Origin: an uncultured beta proteobacterium
GTDB taxonomy: Bacteria; Pseudomonadota; Gammaproteobacteria; Burkholderiales; Burkholderiaceae_A
Length of the DNA stretch: 64,000 nt
Direction: 5' to 3'
Assembly: GCA_902625535.1 (NCBI GenBank)
Contig: CACOBT010000009.1
Coordinates: forward strand, 1 to 64,000
The notes beneath the pieces are model-generated. The model was not told where the DNA came from. It worked only from the letters and a program-made list of their open reading frames with translations, and did not search any database. The translations under genes and the position numbers were made by a program. Numbering within the stretch: position 1 is the first letter of the stretch; every line of letters starts with the position of its first letter. Positions 16,655-26,133 of the stretch are shown here, one piece after another.

Positions 16655-17759
16655 TCAGAGTCCTCTTTTTAAACTTTCTTCGACAAAAAGATCCAGATCT
16701 CCATCTAGGACTTTTTGCGTGTTACCCGTCTCGACATTAGTTCTTAAATCCTTGATTCTAGACTGGTCTAATACATAACTACGAATCTGATGCCCCCAAC
16801 CAACGTCGGTTTTACTACTCTCCTGGGCCTCCTTCTCTGCCTCACGTTTTCTAATCTCTTCCTCATATAATCTCGATCTTAGCATCTTCCAAGCCTCCTC
16901 CCGGTTCCGATGTTGCGATCTGTCATTCTGACACTGAACCACAATTCCACTCGGCACATGTGTCAGCCGAACAGCGGAATCAGTTTTGTTTACATGTTGA
17001 CCACCCGCTCCTGAAGCTCGATATGTATCAATACGGACATCAGATGGATCAATCTCAACTTCAATAGATTTATCCAATTCAGGATATATATATAATGAAG
17101 CAAATGAAGTGTGTCTTCCTCCAGCCGAATCAAAAGGAGATTTTCGTACTAATCGATGGACTCCACTTTCAGTTCTGAAATAACCATATGCATAGTCTCC
17201 CCTAATCCTTAAGGTACATGATTTGATTCCAACTACATCACCAGGGGACTCTTCTAGTAGTTCAACAGCAAAACCTTTCCGTTCAGCATACCTCATGTAT
17301 TGCCTCCGGAGCATCATAGCCCAGTCGCACGCTTCCGTGCCACCAGCACCCGCCTGAAAGTCCACAAAACAATTTAAGGGATCGAATTCATTGCAAAACA
17401 TTTTTCTGAATTCAATTTTAGATATTTTTTTCTCTATTTGCTCAACCTCAACGACGATTTCCTCAATTACAAAATCGTCGTTTTCGGTTGTCGCTAATTC
17501 AAGAAGGTCATGGGTATTTTCTAACTCCATTTGAACGGAGTCTAATGCAAATACAATCTTTTCAAGACTCTTCCTTTCGTGATTTAATTCTTTGACTTTA
17601 TCCTGTTTTGACCATATCTCCGGGTCTTCAAATTCAATCTCAATTGTCTTTAAACGCGCTTTTTTTTCATCAAAGTCAAAGATACCTCCGTAAACCTGAG
17701 CTCCTAGACATTAGATCGCTTAGAATTCCTTTGAGATTTTTCGTCTTGTCTGTATCCAT
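16655..17759 (-). CDS. prfB: Peptide chain release factor 2, with programmed +1 frameshift
   Basis: RF2 releases peptides at UGA and UAA. The reading frame from ATG 17759 runs 27 codons to an in-frame TGA, then continues in the +1 frame at GAC 17677 to 16655, giving about 367 residues, close to the usual length. The tripeptide anticodon region reads SPFD ([11 protein letters not shown]) and the catalytic loop is GAGGQHVNK. The first frame begins [16 protein letters not shown] and the second continues [19 protein letters not shown]. The ATG overlaps the TAA of the L,D-transpeptidase gene (TAATG). A caller that ignores the shift would start the gene near 17530. Confidence 0.95.
17675..17690 (-). 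promoter_or_regulatory. RF2 autoregulatory frameshift site
   Basis: The minus strand reads CGGAGGTATCTTTGAC. An SD-like GGAGG sits three bases before the slippery CTT codon, followed by TGA and C, matching the conserved prfB site. Low RF2 lets the ribosome slip +1 and make more RF2. Confidence 0.95.
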
Positions 17760-18790
17760 TAGTCTTTTAGCCTTTCATGTAAACTTAATTTGAAACCATT
17801 GTTAGTCTCAAGCCAATAGTCTCTGTACAAAGACGATTGTTTTTTAATCACTGCAACGCTAGGTCTTGACGGATCCACCCGCATATAGGCTATAAGTTCC
17901 TTATCCTCTTTTGCATTAAGCCCACCTTTTGCAGTGACATATATGTTTGAAAACAATTTTCTTACCATCTCGTCTTGCTTTGACCATTCCTCCATCGTGA
18001 GCCACCAAATTTCTGGAGCAATTAATATCTGGGTCTTACCCATAACAACGAATTCTTTAAGCTTTCCCAGGTCAGAATTTGCCAAAGCAAGGCATCCGTC
18101 TGACGACCTTGGCAAACGTACATGGACATTTGATGGTACCCCATGAATCCAAATTCCGTAGCCAGTTCGTCCAACTGACTTGTCATCAGCATTTGGATAA
18201 TCCAAGGTAAGAGCAGTATCACCCAAAAAACCGTCAGACCTTGGTCTGTCAAGCTTTTTTCTAATCTGGTAAACACCGATTGGTGTTTTTTTGTCCCCTT
18301 CCTTTTGTTTTCTGTCTCCAAATAAACCAATAGATGAGTAAAAGCTTTTTACTAGCCGAGGAAATCCACTATCATTTTGGAAAACAAAAAGCCTTGAGGT
18401 CCCAGTCTCCATGAGCAAAAAATATTCTGAAAAATTCTCCCTGGTGCTTAATCCTAAAATATTTCCTGGTACTCTTGACTCGGGAACAGCGGAGGTTCTT
18501 ACTTTCGCCTCTTGTAGAAACTTTTTATCTTTTTCCTCAACTTCAAAGCCAACGCCCGCCTGAATGAAAAGGGACTGAGCCTTTAACCAGAAAGCCAGCT
18601 TAGACTTAGGTTCAATGACAGAAACACTATTAGCCAAAGACTCCGCTTCATTAACGTATTTTAAATTGCCAACGAGTAAGGACTGGGACGCTCTGTTTAG
18701 GGCAGAATCTACCTCGACAGCCGTCCCCGTGAAATGCCATGAAGAAAATCCAACAATTAACAAATTAACTATATAATTGCGTAATCTCAT
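17759..18790 (-). CDS. L,D-transpeptidase (YkuD domain)
   Basis: The protein (343 residues from ATG 18790) has an N-terminal signal or anchor segment (NYIVNLLIVGFSSW). The YkuD catalytic domain contains GDKKTPIGVYQI and IWIHGVPSNVHVRLPRSSDGCLAL, with the HG...SDGC catalytic His and Cys. A C-terminal domain of about 100 residues follows. It would form 3-3 or lipoprotein cross-links in the periplasmic peptidoglycan. I prefer ATG 18790, directly before the membrane segment, over the open frame's ATG at 18826. It is the first gene of a unit with prfB and lysS and is divergent from fau. Confidence 0.88.
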   Translation of the reverse strand: MRLRNYIVNLLIVGFSSWHFTGTAVEVDSALNRASQSLLVGNLKYVNEAESLANSVSVIEPKSKLAFWLKAQSLFIQAGVGFEVEEKDKKFLQEAKVRTSAVPESRVPGNILGLSTRENFSEYFLLMETGTSRLFVFQNDSGFPRLVKSFYSSIGLFGDRKQKEGDKKTPIGVYQIRKKLDRPRSDGFLGDTALTLDYPNADDKSVGRTGYGIWIHGVPSNVHVRLPRSSDGCLALANSDLGKLKEFVVMGKTQILIAPEIWWLTMEEWSKQDEMVRKLFSNIYVTAKGGLNAKEDKELIAYMRVDPSRPSVAVIKKQSSLYRDYWLETNNGFKLSLHERLKD

Positions 18791-18791
18791 T

Positions 18792-18821
18792 TTTACTTTC
18801 TTATGATAATAACCGTATAAT
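18792..18821 (+). promoter_or_regulatory. Promoter placing the start of transcription at the fau ATG
   Basis: A -35 TTTACT (18792-18797) and perfect -10 TATAAT (18816-18821) with an 18-bp spacer predict a start at about 18827-18828, the first base of the fau ATG. No Shine-Dalgarno exists, so a leaderless mRNA is likely. Confidence 0.5.
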
Positions 18822-18826
18822 ACCAA

Positions 18827-19363
18827 ATGATTGATAAAACGTCCCTACGAAATCGCCTTCTCTCCGAACGTATGCAATTGTCAACTGCGGAGAGAGACGC
18901 TGCCCAAAAAAAAATATCTTCAGATTTAAAAAAAATTTTAGCGACGCAGGCGGGTCCTTTAGGTTTTTATTGGCCAGTTCGGGGAGAGTTTGATCCACGC
19001 GAAGTTGTTATAAATTGGTTGTCGATTCGGACCACCAACACAGCATGTCTACCTGTCATAGTTAAAAAAAATCAACCATTGGTTTTTAAAGAGTGGAACC
19101 CTAATCAAACTATGACAACGGGAACCTTCAATATTGCCACCCCTGGACCGGAAAGCCGAGTATTAACCCCGAAAGTATTACTCGTTCCAACGTTAGGATT
19201 CAATCAAAAAAATTATAGGCTAGGTTACGGTGGCGGTTATTACGACAGAACTTTAACGGACCTCGTCGCTCTTACAATCGGATTATGTTTTCAACATGGA
19301 AAGTGTTCCGATATCAGAGAGGAGGCGCACGACATACCTCTAGATATAATAATTGTTGCCTAA
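18827..19363 (+). CDS. fau: 5-formyltetrahydrofolate cyclo-ligase
   Basis: The 178-residue enzyme converts 5-formyl-THF to 5,10-methenyl-THF using ATP. The N-terminal LRNRLLSERMQLSTAERD helix, GFYWPVRGEFDPREV and the nucleotide-binding end LVPTLGFNQKNYRLGYGGGYYDR are diagnostic. It lies divergent from the L,D-transpeptidase gene and ends three bases from the convergent TPR gene. It probably has a leaderless transcript. Confidence 0.93.
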   Translation: MIDKTSLRNRLLSERMQLSTAERDAAQKKISSDLKKILATQAGPLGFYWPVRGEFDPREVVINWLSIRTTNTACLPVIVKKNQPLVFKEWNPNQTMTTGTFNIATPGPESRVLTPKVLLVPTLGFNQKNYRLGYGGGYYDRTLTDLVALTIGLCFQHGKCSDIREEAHDIPLDIIIVA

Positions 19364-19366
19364 TTT

Positions 19367-20218
19367 CTATCCTTCAAAAACTATCTTCCAATTTTTTTCT
19401 TCTTTTTTCATACGCATTTTTTTTCTGGTAAACAACCTAGTTGAACCAGACTGATATCTCTGGTCAAAGGACACCTCGGCTAAATTATCCGACGCGACAT
19501 TGACTTCAATCTTCGTAATTGTGAGTTTAATTTTACCTTTTCTTTTTACTCTGGGTTTCCTGTAATTCCTCCATTCGTCAAAAGAATTGGCTGTCTTGTT
19601 CTTAAAGTCAACACTGTAAAAATCAATATAAGTTTCAAATTCTTTTTTCGACCATGCCTCCGCCCATTCAAAAACTAATTTTCTAATTGAATCTGAACTA
19701 TCTTCCAAAATTGCAAGAGGTATATCCGTTCCTAATTTATTTAGAATACTGCTGGCCTCTCCAGTTGTGGCATCATCAACCCGGGTAATCTCAAGTCTAC
19801 GTGTCAAGTCCACATTTTCTGATTTTAAAACGAGCGATCCATTCAGAGGCTTTTTATCTAACGCTTTTCTATATTCAACAGATGCCTGTCTCGCAAGGAT
19901 TTCTCGCAAATTTATAAATGCTTGACCGACCCTTGGATGTTTTTCAATGGCAATTTCAAGTACCTGCCGCGCTTCTGTCAACCTACCTAATCCCGCTAGG
20001 ATTACGGCCACATCGTTTGCAACCTCAAGATTAGAAGGATATTTCTCGACTAACACTGTATACGATTCTAGCGCCTTTCGAAGGTTTCCCTGATTTATAG
20101 CAAGCGAAACTTCTTTTTTAATCTCCTCCAACTCCTCGTACAACGGCTCCTCTGAAAATACCATTTTGCCGAACAACGATAACGATACCAACATGCAAAT
20201 GTAAAAATAATTCTTCAT
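19367..20218 (-). CDS. Exported TPR protein with C-terminal NTF2-like domain
   Basis: This 283-residue protein has a signal peptide (first about 22 residues, FYICMLVSLSLFGKMVFS). Two or three TPR units (about 30-110, for example NLRKALESYTVLVEKYPSNL and RLTEARQVLEIAIEKHPRVG) are followed by a linker and a SnoaL/NTF2-like domain (about 185-283: VFEWAEAWSKKEFETYIDFY, ending KKEEKNWKIVFEG). The last domain matches that of the protein at 14447. This is a separated version of the Cds6 arrangement, and the L,D-transpeptidase nearby is the likely partner; that link is inferred. It follows fdx by three bases and may be transcribed with the isc operon. Confidence 0.75.
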   Translation of the reverse strand: MKNYFYICMLVSLSLFGKMVFSEEPLYEELEEIKKEVSLAINQGNLRKALESYTVLVEKYPSNLEVANDVAVILAGLGRLTEARQVLEIAIEKHPRVGQAFINLREILARQASVEYRKALDKKPLNGSLVLKSENVDLTRRLEITRVDDATTGEASSILNKLGTDIPLAILEDSSDSIRKLVFEWAEAWSKKEFETYIDFYSVDFKNKTANSFDEWRNYRKPRVKRKGKIKLTITKIEVNVASDNLAEVSFDQRYQSGSTRLFTRKKMRMKKEEKNWKIVFEG

Positions 20219-20221
20219 ATT

Positions 20222-20554
20222 TTATTCTCTAGCGTGATTGAGTGTATATTTCGGAATTTCAATTTCTAGATCTTCATTTCCAACAGTAACCTGACATGAT
20301 AATCTAGACTCGGCCTCTAAACCCCATGCCCTATCCAATAAATCTTCCTCATCTTCCTCAGGCGCCTCTATGCTGTTATATCCCGACCGCAGAATTACAT
20401 GACAAGTGGTACACGCCCTGGACATCTCACACGCATGTTCTATATTGATTTCATTTTGCAATAGGACCTCGCAAAGATTATCTCCCTCTTTGACATCTAG
20501 AACCACCTCTCGCGGGCAAATTAGTTCATGCTTTCTTACGCGTAATTTTGGCAT
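20222..20554 (-). CDS. fdx: ISC-type [2Fe-2S] ferredoxin
   Basis: The 110-residue ferredoxin has the four cluster ligands at Cys42, Cys48, Cys51 and Cys87 (CEMSRACTTCH and RLSCQV), the same numbering as in E. coli Fdx. It supplies electrons to IscU during cluster assembly. It is the last core gene of the isc operon; no iscX follows. Confidence 0.95.
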   Translation of the reverse strand: MPKLRVRKHELICPREVVLDVKEGDNLCEVLLQNEINIEHACEMSRACTTCHVILRSGYNSIEAPEEDEEDLLDRAWGLEAESRLSCQVTVGNEDLEIEIPKYTLNHARE

Positions 20555-20580
20555 TATTCCACTACCTACAGTCTTTGAGT

Positions 20581-20712
20581 TTATGAAAGGTCATCCACAC
20601 GCTGACCAGTTAAAGCAGAACCGATTGCATTATTCATCCTTTTCTGTGCAAAGGGCTCGGCAAATTTGTCAAGTTCAGAAGCTACTTCTTGAATTTCTTG
20701 TCTAGTTTTTTT
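20581..20712 (-). pseudogene. hscA: Out-of-frame C-terminal tail of HscA
   Basis: In the +1 frame relative to hscA, codons from the A7 run to the TAA at 20581 read [20 protein letters not shown] and then QKRMNNAIGSALTGQRVDDL. This is the conserved HscA lid end (the E. coli protein ends with a similar RRM...ALxGxSVDE segment). Deleting one A of the seven at 20706-20712 would fuse it to HscA. As written, HscA ends early at 20702. Confidence 0.75.
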
Positions 20713-22483
20713 CTTCATCTTTTAAGATTTTTTTTGCTTTGTCCATGACTCTAACGATTCCCTGAATCTCCGCCGATTCTAATAATCCCGAATCGGCAGA
20801 AAATGCTACAGTCAGCGCTTCAAGATTCCGGGACAGCTCAACTTTTTTTTCTTCGCAAATTCTTGCCTCTACATCGTCTTCAGAGTGATCGAGGCCTTCT
20901 TTAATTATTCGCTCAACGTCCTCCTCAGTTAAACCAAAACTTGGATTAATCTCGATTGAATATAGTTGTCCATTTGAAGTTTCTTTCGCCTCCACCGCTA
21001 GAAGTCCATCCGCATCGAGTTTAAAAGACACCGCTATCCTAGGTTTCCCAGCAACCATCGGAGGAATGTCTGAAATTTCAAATTTTGCGAGACTCCTACA
21101 ATCCCTAACAAGCTCTCGTTCCCCCTGAGCAACATGAATCGACATCCCTTTTTGCCCATCTCTAAAAGTCGTAAATTCTTTAGTCTTCTCCACCGGAATA
21201 GGTGTATTGCGTGGAATGATCTTTTCGACAAGCCCCCCCATAGTTTCAATACCCAAACTAAGTGGAGTCACATCAAGTAGCAACCAATTTTCTCCACGAT
21301 TCCGATTTCCAATCAAGGAATCCGCTTGTAAGCTGGCTCCGATGCAAACAACGTGATCAGGATTCAGATCAACCATAGGATCCTTCCCATAGTGACTCGC
21401 GATGAACTTTCTCACCACATTCAGTCGCGTTGAACCCCCAACCAATACGATTTCCTTTAACTCCGAGTGTTCCAATCCCGCGTCTAACAGAGCATTGTCA
21501 CAGATTCTTAGAGTTTTTTGCACAATGTTGTCCAACAGGCCCATCAATTCGACGTCGCTCAATCTAACTTCATGGGTTTCACCTTCAAGTTCAAGCGTAG
21601 CGGATACATAATTTTCACCTGTTCGCAAAGAACTCAGCTTTTCCTTAAGTTGTCGACTAACGTTTAGCAGCTCTTGCCTCGAATAGAGGCTCAAATCTTT
21701 GAGACTGTAGGGAAGCTCTTTCATTAAATGTACTGCTATCAGTTCGTCAAAATCGTCACCTCCTAAATTTGTGTCCCCGCCAGTCGCAACAACTGAGAAT
21801 ATTCCTTTCTCCAGTTGCAAGACTGAAACATCAAAAGTTCCCCCGCCAAGGTCATAGATCATAAACAAACCTTGCTCCTTTTTTTCAAGACCATATGCCA
21901 GCGCCGCAGCAGTCGGTTCGTTAATTAAGCGTAGAACATTTAAACCAGCCATTAAGGCTGAATCTTTAGTGGCTTGTCTCTGCGTATCATCAAAATAAGC
22001 TGGTACGGTAATGACAGCTCCTTCAATCGGCTTGCCCAAACTACTCTCAGCCAGTACTTTCATGTATTTTAGTATTTCTCCCGAAATCTCGACTGGCGTC
22101 TTCGGTCCTATTGGTGTTTTAACACAGAGAATTTTTTTTCCAGAAAGCTCTTTGGTTTCGACCTCGTCAAGTTTACCGCTGTTTCTTAGGTCGTCTAATG
22201 ACTTGCCGATCAACCTTTTTACCGATTTCACAGACAGTGTACCTTTCTTGTAAGGACTTCCGCTAACGTCTCCGACTGTAGGGTGCCGGCCATTAACGTA
22301 CGTAACGATGGATTTGACAAGAGCTTGACCGTTTCTATTCAAACAAATTTTTACTTTACCGTCCTCGCCCACATATCCCGCTAGTGAGTTGGTTGTTCCC
22401 AAATCAATTCCAATAACCGTTCTTCTTTTATTGCTTTCCGCACCTGCGTGACTATCTGGCTCAGAAATTTGAAGTAATGACAT
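20702..22483 (-). CDS. hscA: Fe-S cluster assembly chaperone HscA (Hsp70), frame broken near the 3' end
   Basis: HscA is the specialised Hsp70 that releases clusters from IscU. The start MSLLQISEP at 22483 matches the family; upstream in-frame codons belong to hscB. The nucleotide domain has [24 protein letters not shown] and [15 protein letters not shown], and the substrate domain has [14 protein letters not shown]. The frame ends at a TAG after an A7 run, 593 residues in, and the last 41 conserved residues continue in the +1 frame to 20581. The missing part is the end of the helical lid, so the truncated chaperone may retain some function. The ATG overlaps the hscB stop by one base. Confidence 0.93.
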   Translation of the reverse strand: MSLLQISEPDSHAGAESNKRRTVIGIDLGTTNSLAGYVGEDGKVKICLNRNGQALVKSIVTYVNGRHPTVGDVSGSPYKKGTLSVKSVKRLIGKSLDDLRNSGKLDEVETKELSGKKILCVKTPIGPKTPVEISGEILKYMKVLAESSLGKPIEGAVITVPAYFDDTQRQATKDSALMAGLNVLRLINEPTAAALAYGLEKKEQGLFMIYDLGGGTFDVSVLQLEKGIFSVVATGGDTNLGGDDFDELIAVHLMKELPYSLKDLSLYSRQELLNVSRQLKEKLSSLRTGENYVSATLELEGETHEVRLSDVELMGLLDNIVQKTLRICDNALLDAGLEHSELKEIVLVGGSTRLNVVRKFIASHYGKDPMVDLNPDHVVCIGASLQADSLIGNRNRGENWLLLDVTPLSLGIETMGGLVEKIIPRNTPIPVEKTKEFTTFRDGQKGMSIHVAQGERELVRDCRSLAKFEISDIPPMVAGKPRIAVSFKLDADGLLAVEAKETSNGQLYSIEINPSFGLTEEDVERIIKEGLDHSEDDVEARICEEKKVELSRNLEALTVAFSADSGLLESAEIQGIVRVMDKAKKILKDEEKN

Positions 22484-23043
22484 TAGACCTCTGACCTTTT
22501 TACCTCGTCTAACTCGTCGCATGCTTTTACCATAAAAGCTAGGTTAGCAAGTTGCTCTTTCAAGAGATATGACGAGTCATCATCTTTTTGATCTAATTCT
22601 TTAAAACTTTTGTCGATCTCTAGATTTATTCGATCCATGTTTTTTTTTAATTCATCATCAATTTTCTTAATAAGGATGGCTTTATCGTTTGATCGAATAT
22701 TTTTAATTTCATCCAATTCTTCTCGGATTCCAAACTGCTGTTCCAAAAACCCAATGCTTTTGAACTCAAAATTTTCCATATCAAATTCCAATCCTTGCAA
22801 GCTACACAAATGTTCCCCGCGTTTGATGGGATCCTTGAGGACACTGTAGGCTTTGTTGACTAAGGTTGAGAATTCCGAGGCAACTTTTTTTTCAATATCA
22901 GTCGCTTTTGCAAACAAATCCGGGTGAGTTTTTTGCAACAGCATTTTCTGTCTTGATTTTAGCTCTTTCAAATCAAGCAGAAATTCTTTTTTAAATGAAA
23001 ACAGCTTGAAGTAGTCAACCGGACATTCCTGCTTTGAATTCAT
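22483..23043 (-). CDS. hscB: Fe-S cluster assembly co-chaperone HscB
   Basis: HscB is the J-domain partner that brings IscU to HscA. From ATG 23043 it has 186 residues. The J-domain includes the HPD motif in [28 protein letters not shown] follows, and the C-terminal helical part (about 90-180) carries the IscU-binding region. The ATG lies within the ATGA overlap with iscA; the longer frame to 23070 lies inside iscA and is unlikely. Confidence 0.93.
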   Translation of the reverse strand: MNSKQECPVDYFKLFSFKKEFLLDLKELKSRQKMLLQKTHPDLFAKATDIEKKVASEFSTLVNKAYSVLKDPIKRGEHLCSLQGLEFDMENFEFKSIGFLEQQFGIREELDEIKNIRSNDKAILIKKIDDELKKNMDRINLEIDKSFKELDQKDDDSSYLLKEQLANLAFMVKACDELDEVKRSEV

Positions 23044-23363
23044 ACCTGGAAGGATTCGCCACAACCACATTCCCCTGTGACGTTCGGGTTAACGAATTTA
23101 AAACCTTCATTTAACCCTTCTTTAACGAAGTCTAACGTTGTCCCTTTCAGGTAAACTAAGCTTTTAGCATCGACAAAAACTCTCACACCATAATTGTCGT
23201 AAGCATGATCGGAGCCCTCGGCTTCGTCTACAAACTCAATTTTGTAAGCAAGCCCTGAACAGCCTGCCGTTTTAACGCCTAGCCGAATTCCGACCCCCTT
23301 ACCACGCTTTTCTAGAGACCCTTTAACGTGAGTCGCAGCCCGTTCTGTTAAGGTGATAGACAT
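23040..23363 (-). CDS. iscA: A-type Fe-S carrier IscA
   Basis: The 107-residue A-type carrier has its three cysteines at positions 35, 99 and 101 (TAGCSGLAY and GECGCGESF), as in E. coli IscA. It passes clusters to target proteins and overlaps hscB by four bases. Confidence 0.95.
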   Translation of the reverse strand: MSITLTERAATHVKGSLEKRGKGVGIRLGVKTAGCSGLAYKIEFVDEAEGSDHAYDNYGVRVFVDAKSLVYLKGTTLDFVKEGLNEGFKFVNPNVTGECGCGESFQV

Positions 23364-23371
23364 ATGAAACC

Positions 23372-23767
23372 CTAATTTTCAGTTGCTGTATCGCTTTTCT
23401 TCTTGTAATCTTCGACCGCTGCCTTGATGGCATCCTCAGCTAGGATGGAACAGTGGATTTTAACTGGAGGTAGAGATAATTCGCTTGCAATCTCTGTATT
23501 TCTTATTTTCGAAGCATCCTCAACGCTTTTACCTTTTACCCATTCAGTCACTAAAGATGAGGACGCAATGGCTGAGCCGCAACCGTAAGTCTTAAATTTT
23601 GCCTCTTCAATTATCCCCTTTTCATTGACCTTTATTTGCAGCTTCATTACGTCTCCACACGCTGGCGCGCCGACCATTCCGGTTCCCACCATCGGATCCT
23701 TTTTATCGAGGGAGCCGACGTTTCGGGGATTTTCATAATGATCTATAACCTTCTCGCTGTAAGCCAT
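23372..23767 (-). CDS. iscU: Fe-S cluster scaffold IscU
   Basis: The 131-residue scaffold has Cys37 ([12 protein letters not shown]), Cys63 ([11 protein letters not shown]) and His105-Cys106. The HscA recognition motif LPPVK is at 99-103. Clusters are built here from IscS sulfur. It lies between iscS and iscA. Confidence 0.96.
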   Translation of the reverse strand: MAYSEKVIDHYENPRNVGSLDKKDPMVGTGMVGAPACGDVMKLQIKVNEKGIIEEAKFKTYGCGSAIASSSLVTEWVKGKSVEDASKIRNTEIASELSLPPVKIHCSILAEDAIKAAVEDYKKKSDTATEN

Positions 23768-23795
23768 ATAACTCTCCTAAATCAAGTTTGTGTAA

Positions 23796-25007
23796 CTAAT
23801 GAGCTGCCCACTGTATCGAATTTAAATCGATACCGTCCTGGTGCATTTCCCAAAGGGGTGACATTTCCCGAAGTTTAGCAACCTGTTCCTGCATTATGTT
23901 AACCGCGAAGTCGACATCTTGGCTAGTTGTGAATCTCCCAACCGAAAACCTTATCGAGGAATGAGCTAACTCATCGCTTCTTCCCAGCGCCCTCAAAACG
24001 TAGGAGGGCTCTAGGCTTGCGCTAGTGCAGGCTGACCCCGAGGATACTGCTAAGTCCTTGACAGCCATCAGCAAGCTTTCCCCTTCTACAAAATTGAAAC
24101 TTACGTTCAAATTGTGAGGGACTCTCTGGTTAAGATCGCCATTTAAATAGACTGCTTCCATCTTACTCAGGCCACTCCATAATTCATCCCGTAAGCACTT
24201 AATACGCTTATTTTCCTCTTCCATCAAACTTTCTGCAATACTAAAAGCCTTTCCCATTCCAACTATTTGATGGGTAGGCAGTGTTCCCGAACGCATACCG
24301 CGTTCATGTCCGCCGCCGTGAATCTGAGCTTCAATTCTAACCCGGGGCTTTCGTCGGACATAAAGTGCTCCAATACCTTTTGGTCCATATGTTTTGTGCG
24401 CAGAAAACGACATCATATTAACCCCCAACTCCTGCAGGCTAAAGTCTACCTTTCCCGTTGCCTGGGCACTATCAACATGAAACAGAGTTCCATTTTTTTG
24501 GCATATTTCGCTGATCGTTTTAATGTCTTGAATTACCCCAATCTCGTTATTGACGAACATAACGGATGCAAGTATCGTATCCTTTCTTATCGAGTCCGCA
24601 AACAAATCTAAATCAATTAATCCAGAATCCTTTACATCCAAATAAGTCACCTCAAACCCCTCCCTCTCCAACTCCCTGCAGGCGTCAAGGGTTGCTTTGT
24701 GCTCCGTCTTAATCGTTATAATATGCTTACCTTTAGTAGCGTAGAACCTAGCAGCGCCCTTAAGCGCAAGGTTTATAGACTCTGTGGCCCCGGAAGTCCA
24801 AACTAATTCCCTAGAATCGCATCCGACCAATGATGCAACCTGCGCACGTGCCTTTTCAACTGCCTCCTCAGCTTTCCAACCGTACGAATGGCTCCTTGAC
24901 GCCGGATTGCCGAAATCGCCTCTTAAGAAGGGAAGCATACACTCCAGCACTACTGGGTCTACAGGAGTGGTGGAGGAATAATCAAAATAGATTGGCGTAT
25001 TTATCAT
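23796..25007 (-). CDS. iscS: Cysteine desulfurase IscS
   Basis: The 403-residue PLP enzyme takes sulfur from cysteine for IscU. The cofactor lysine is in [17 protein letters not shown] (about 206), and the mobile catalytic loop reads [21 protein letters not shown] (Cys about 327). The C-terminal [15 protein letters not shown] is the IscU-docking tail of IscS rather than NifS. Second gene of the operon. Confidence 0.96.
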   Translation of the reverse strand: MINTPIYFDYSSTTPVDPVVLECMLPFLRGDFGNPASRSHSYGWKAEEAVEKARAQVASLVGCDSRELVWTSGATESINLALKGAARFYATKGKHIITIKTEHKATLDACRELEREGFEVTYLDVKDSGLIDLDLFADSIRKDTILASVMFVNNEIGVIQDIKTISEICQKNGTLFHVDSAQATGKVDFSLQELGVNMMSFSAHKTYGPKGIGALYVRRKPRVRIEAQIHGGGHERGMRSGTLPTHQIVGMGKAFSIAESLMEEENKRIKCLRDELWSGLSKMEAVYLNGDLNQRVPHNLNVSFNFVEGESLLMAVKDLAVSSGSACTSASLEPSYVLRALGRSDELAHSSIRFSVGRFTTSQDVDFAVNIMQEQVAKLREMSPLWEMHQDGIDLNSIQWAAH

Positions 25008-25015
25008 ATATAAAT

Positions 25016-25483
25016 TTAATCCTTAAACACAACTTCCATGGTTTTAAAATCGGCAGTTGACCCAGCTCCAACTTGCTTCTCTCTTTGCTCTGTTACAAGG
25101 TCGTGTAAGTTAACTGAATCTAAAAAATCCACCATATGCCTGCTGAGTGCGGCCCAAAGTTCATGTGTCATACACACATTATCGTCCTTGCAATTTTGTT
25201 TTCCACCACATTGTGTCGCGTCCAACGGCTCATCAACCGCGTATATAATGTCAGCGACAGTTATGTCGGCGGATTTCCTCCCAAGCCTGTAACCCCCTCC
25301 AGGGCCCCTACAGGAACTTACCAACTCATGCTTGCGCAATCTTCCGAACAATTGCTCCAAATAAGAAAGAGAAATACTCTGCCGTTCACTGATTCTGGAC
25401 AAAGCGACTGGACCCTTATCTTGCCTAAGGGCTAAATCAATCATTGCTGTAACTGCAAATCTACCTTTTGTAGTTAGCCTCAT
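25016..25483 (-). CDS. iscR: Fe-S responsive repressor IscR
   Basis: The 155-residue Rrf2-family regulator has the winged helix at the N-terminus ([18 protein letters not shown]) and cluster ligands Cys92, Cys98, Cys104 and His107, exactly as numbered in E. coli. With a [2Fe-2S] cluster it represses its own operon. AGGGGAG precedes the ATG by 7 bases, and an IscR site lies 17 bases upstream. Confidence 0.96.
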   Translation of the reverse strand: MRLTTKGRFAVTAMIDLALRQDKGPVALSRISERQSISLSYLEQLFGRLRKHELVSSCRGPGGGYRLGRKSADITVADIIYAVDEPLDATQCGGKQNCKDDNVCMTHELWAALSRHMVDFLDSVNLHDLVTEQREKQVGAGSTADFKTMEVVFKD

Positions 25484-25499
25484 TTAACAACTCCCCTGA

Positions 25500-25524
25500 A
25501 TACCCGACTATTATACTCTGTTTT
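25500..25524. promoter_or_regulatory. Type 1 IscR operator over the isc promoter
   Basis: On the plus strand ATACCCGACTATTA is a perfect match to the first half of the type 1 IscR consensus, and the second half matches at 7 of 11 positions, about 21 of 25 overall. On the minus strand the site overlaps a TATAAT (-10) with TTCAAG 17 bases before it, so bound IscR would block transcription of iscRSUA-hscBA-fdx. Confidence 0.75.
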
Positions 25525-25605
25525 AGGAGCGACTTGAAGCGGTAGTAGTTTCCAAAACCTATTTTATTTAGGGTTTATACAACACCTCACACAGGCATCT
25601 GACGG

Positions 25606-26103
25606 TTAGGCAACCTTAGAAACTTTGTCTAGTATTACCTCAACAAGACCATTACAAGCGTCTTCAATCCCGGACAAAATAACATCGTAACCTCGAAATC
25701 CATGATCATCGGGATCAGCCAGCGTTGCATTAACTGATTTCTGAGCAAACCTCATGAGTAAATGTAATTTGTGACCATGTTTTTTTGGACAAACCCGTTG
25801 AAGCATCGCCAGATTATCCCAATCCATTGCCAGGATGTAGTCATAGTTCTCAAAGTCGTCAGATACAATCCCTCTACTCCGGTGGGTATCTAAAAAGTAA
25901 CCTTTTGATAACGCAATCCTTTTTAATCTTGCGTCTATACCCCGTCCGTATTCATTGAGACACAAACCGGCGGATGCAACACACACGCCTTCTAAAATCT
26001 GTTGCTCCTGTAATTTACTCTTCAGCACCGCCTCAGCTAGGGGCGACCTTCCCGTGTTACTCATACAAACAAATAAAATTTTCAAATCAATATTCTTACC
26101 CAT
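25606..26103 (-). CDS. Low molecular weight protein-tyrosine phosphatase
   Basis: The 165-residue protein has the active-site loop VCMSNTGRSP (C-x5-R-S) at the N-terminus and the general acid motif DPDDHG (about residue 121), followed by the CNGLVEVIL helix. It dephosphorylates tyrosine residues; the target is unknown. The ATG at 26103 has GAGAG upstream; the frame also has ATG 26121. It lies 12 bases after uvrB and before iscR, the order I recall from Burkholderiales. Confidence 0.9.
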   Translation of the reverse strand: MGKNIDLKILFVCMSNTGRSPLAEAVLKSKLQEQQILEGVCVASAGLCLNEYGRGIDARLKRIALSKGYFLDTHRSRGIVSDDFENYDYILAMDWDNLAMLQRVCPKKHGHKLHLLMRFAQKSVNATLADPDDHGFRGYDVILSGIEDACNGLVEVILDKVSKVA

Positions 26104-26133
26104 GATGCTCTCTAAATACAATTTGTAATTAAT

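Noticed and set aside
16655..17530. prfB as a shortened 291-residue gene
   Set aside because: The frame continues upstream without a stop to the classic frameshift site, and RF2 domain 1 is encoded there.
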